This document shows, piece after piece, positions 61,823 through 64,000 of a stretch of 64,000 nt of DNA (positions are counted from its first letter, which is position 1; the number at the start of each line of letters is the position of its first letter). The translations under genes and the position numbers were made by a program. The stretch covers positions 1,056,001 through 1,120,000 of the forward strand of contig NC_090170.1 of the NCBI RefSeq assembly GCF_017916325.1. Reading direction: 5' to 3'. Source of the DNA: Leishmania martiniquensis. Its lineage: Eukaryota; Euglenozoa; Kinetoplastea; Trypanosomatida; Trypanosomatidae. The notes below the pieces were generated by a model. That model did not search any database, was not told where the DNA came from, and worked only from the letters and a program-made list of their open reading frames with translations.

Positions 61823-63230
61823 ACCGGCAGCCGTGCCGCATCCGACCGCGCCATCGCATGCGCCAGGTGCCGCACATGTCGCGCGCATGCGCGGCGCGGC
61901 GAGCAGCCTGTCGCGGCAGGCCAAACGGACCCCTGCATACCACGCGGCCCCGCGCACCAAGGGCTCAGAGCCAGCCGTCCTGAAGGGAGATCGCGAAGTG
62001 GGGGTGAGGGACCGCGGCTCCGGCAAGAAGCGGGGGTTCGGTTGTCCCCGCAGGGCGGGGGTCAGCACCCCGTCCGCAGTCTATGCTGCCGCTGGCAATC
62101 ACACGCGCCGCTACACGAGCCCAATCGCTGGGCAGCCGCCCCCGCGCTACGAGGCGTGCATCCCCATCCGGCGACAAAAAGGCTCAGCATCCGCGCTCCT
62201 CCGCTCTGCAGCGGCCGCCGCCGACTCCGTGCTTCATGCAGCCGGCGCCACGACCCCGCCATTGCCGGCCTCACGTCCGTCCTCACTCCATCGTGGCGCC
62301 CCAACGCACAGTGGCCAAAGGCACACCGAGCTGTGAGACCCACGCGAGGGGCTCGTGGCGCCGCGGGCTGTAGCCCGACGCCGCACCGTGTGCCCCGTCT
62401 GAGACCCTTGTCGAGCCGGTGCTGAGCGCCACCAGGGGAGAGAGCGGCTCCGCAGCAGCAGCCGCATTTGATTCTCTGCATCTCGGTTGACGGCGCCGAC
62501 CTCGCGTCCCCCCCACGCCCCAGGCCCACGGTCTAGACCCGCTGCCCCTGCGGGTTTGCTTTGGCGATACGACGTCGAGTCGGCGCCGGCTCTGATGCCC
62601 ACCCGCACCGCGCCGTCCTCTTTTCGTTTCGCGCCTACAAGGAGGCCCGGGCACCCGCCACACGCGGCGCTCCTCGGTCAGCCAGAGGCCACAAGCACAC
62701 CCAGGGGCGAGACAGCGCTCGCGATGCTGTGCGTCTCACCGGCGACATACACGCAGGCACGTACGGTCTCGCCCGATCACACAAATGCACACACAAAACG
62801 AGCAGCACATGAAGGTATGGGGGGCAGACGCTCACATGCTCTTCGAGGCCGCTGGCGGTGACGCGCGCCCCCGACGGCCTCTCTCGCGCGCTTCCGCCAC
62901 GGCTCCGTCACACATGAAGAGGCACCCGGAAGGACAAAGGAGACGCGCACGGAAAGTGGGCGGGGCGAGTTCCCAGGAGGCCACATAGACAGTCGCCATC
63001 GCGCCGCGGCGTCGTTCTTGCCGCTACTTCGTCCCTCCCGCAGCGGTCACACCTGCGCTCGCGAGGCTAGTCGACGGCCTTCCCTCCGCTCGTCTGTCCA
63101 GCCGCCCTTCTCGCTCCATCGCTTCCAGAGAAAGGCGCTAGCAGGCGGCGCGTGCCTGTCCGCTAGCGCCGCACCGGCTCCCCAGTCGACTTCCCGTAGT
63201 TCCTGAAGCGTTTGTCTATGGACCCCCGTT
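61823..63230 (+). repeat. X segment between M2 and M1
   Basis: This 1.4 kb GC-rich segment lies between M2 and M1 in what could be the most complete copy of the element. It has no recognisable reverse transcriptase, integrase or transposase motif in any frame. It occurs once in the window, so its repeat status is inferred from its flanks. Confidence 0.4.
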
Positions 63231-63616
63231 CGCCGCCTCGCAGAGCAGCTCAGCTCATCACCCCTTTATCCCACGGGCTGTCAGCGACGCCTCGCAAGGT
63301 GCAGGAGGGCGCCATCGGCGTGAGAGGGGCCAGTGACCCGACTCGGACGGCTCAGCACGGTCACTGCCGGCAGTCACACCGCCCACACACACACACACAC
63401 GCCTCGCAGGTCGCCTCAAAGTCACTGCCATTCTGCCCGTCGCCACCTGGTGCAGCCCCTCCCCTCAGGGCCGCTCAGGCTGCCCGCGCCGGGGGCGCAG
63501 CGCGAGGCCCGCGTGCGACGAGCTCGACACCGGCCGATGCGCCGCCTCCCTACGCGAATGGCACGAGCGGCTTCACTGTCGCAGGTCGCTGACATCGGCA
63601 GCGGTGCAGCTTTGCG
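63231..63616 (+). repeat. M1 interspersed repeat, copy D
   Basis: It is nearly identical to A and B from CGCCGCCTCGCAGAGCAGC to GTGCAGCTTTGCG. The last 80-90 bases present in copies A and B are missing, and unique sequence follows directly. Confidence 0.85.
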
Positions 63617-64000
63617 ACATACAGCACAGGGGGGAAGAGGCGTACTTATGTACCTCATCTCCTGTTGGTTAGAGGGACAGACAAAGTGCAGCGGAGGGGG
63701 AGCGCGGGCAAGTCAAAGTTGTGGGGCCCTTTGTTCTGGCAATATTGGCTCCGTGCGCTATGAAACGGCTAGGTGGAGAGCAGAGCGGCCGTATCACAGC
63801 GCATACGGCCTGCCGAAAAGGTCTATCCATGTTAGAAAACTTTGCTTGCGCATCTGCTGATCACAGAAGGGTGCTTAAAATAGTAAGAAAAGAAAACAGA
63901 GGGTCAACAGAGGCAGTGAACAAGTGCACACAACGGGGTTTATAAGCGTAAACACAAGATACAGTGTTTTATTGAAGTACACTGAAATGGATCACAGATC

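Larger units (their letters stand above)
60156..64000. other. Right-edge spacer, largely repeats
   Basis: 60.2-61.4 kb is the 5' flank of the hydrolase gene with purine tracts. 61404-63616 is a 2.2 kb composite repeat region (M2, X, M1). 63.6-64.0 kb is unique sequence with no clear ORF. The window ends before the next gene upstream. Confidence 0.6.

Overview
This window looks like nuclear DNA of a trypanosomatid, most likely Leishmania or a close relative (species not resolved). All 16 confident protein genes, plus one tentative one, lie on the minus strand. None shows an intron. The coding regions are GC-rich at third positions, and the spacers are long, purine-rich on the plus strand and full of (CA)n and (TA)n microsatellites. 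Read in the gene sense, many genes have a polypyrimidine tract shortly upstream of the first ATG, as expected for spliced-leader trans-splicing within one polycistronic unit. I see no strand switch, no tRNA or rRNA gene and no CRISPR array.

Layout from left to right, so transcription runs right to left. At 0.8-11 kb are a low-complexity protein with a basic helical stretch, a small ankyrin-repeat protein, an HSBP1-like coiled-coil protein and a KCTD-type BTB protein with a SPRY-like C-terminus. At 12-25 kb are a TRAPPC9/Trs120-like tethering subunit, a protein with an N-terminal LYR-like motif, a syntaxin-16/Tlg2-like Qa-SNARE and a mitochondrial acyl-CoA dehydrogenase. A 4.9 kb spacer follows. 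At 30-45.6 kb are galactokinase, a coiled-coil protein, an EngB-like GTPase with a probable mitochondrial presequence, a 1330-residue protein with a DPY-30/RIIa-like N-terminus and an IQ motif, and an MFS transporter. At 49-60 kb, genes are sparse: a one-pass membrane protein, a tentative small hydrophobic ORF, a type I membrane protein and a membrane-anchored alpha/beta hydrolase. The last 4 kb are repeat-rich.

The genes do not form one pathway, as is normal for such arrays. Two membrane-traffic components (TRAPPC9-like and syntaxin-16-like) lie close together. The HSBP1-like protein may also act in traffic, because kinetoplastids are not known to use HSF-driven heat-shock transcription.

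The most notable non-genic structures are two. One is a perfect 56-bp palindrome with no spacer in the 3' flank of the HSBP1 gene. The other is a family of mosaic interspersed repeats built from modules I call M1, M2, M3 and X. They occur at about 5.0-5.5, 23.1-23.6, 42.8-43.3, 46.7-47.0, 56.9-57.4 and 61.4-63.6 kb, are nearly identical over hundreds of bases, and are joined differently in different copies. Direct copies flank an 18 kb block carrying the MFS transporter, and one copy is inverted relative to the rest. Names and positions come from reading the sequence; no database search was possible.
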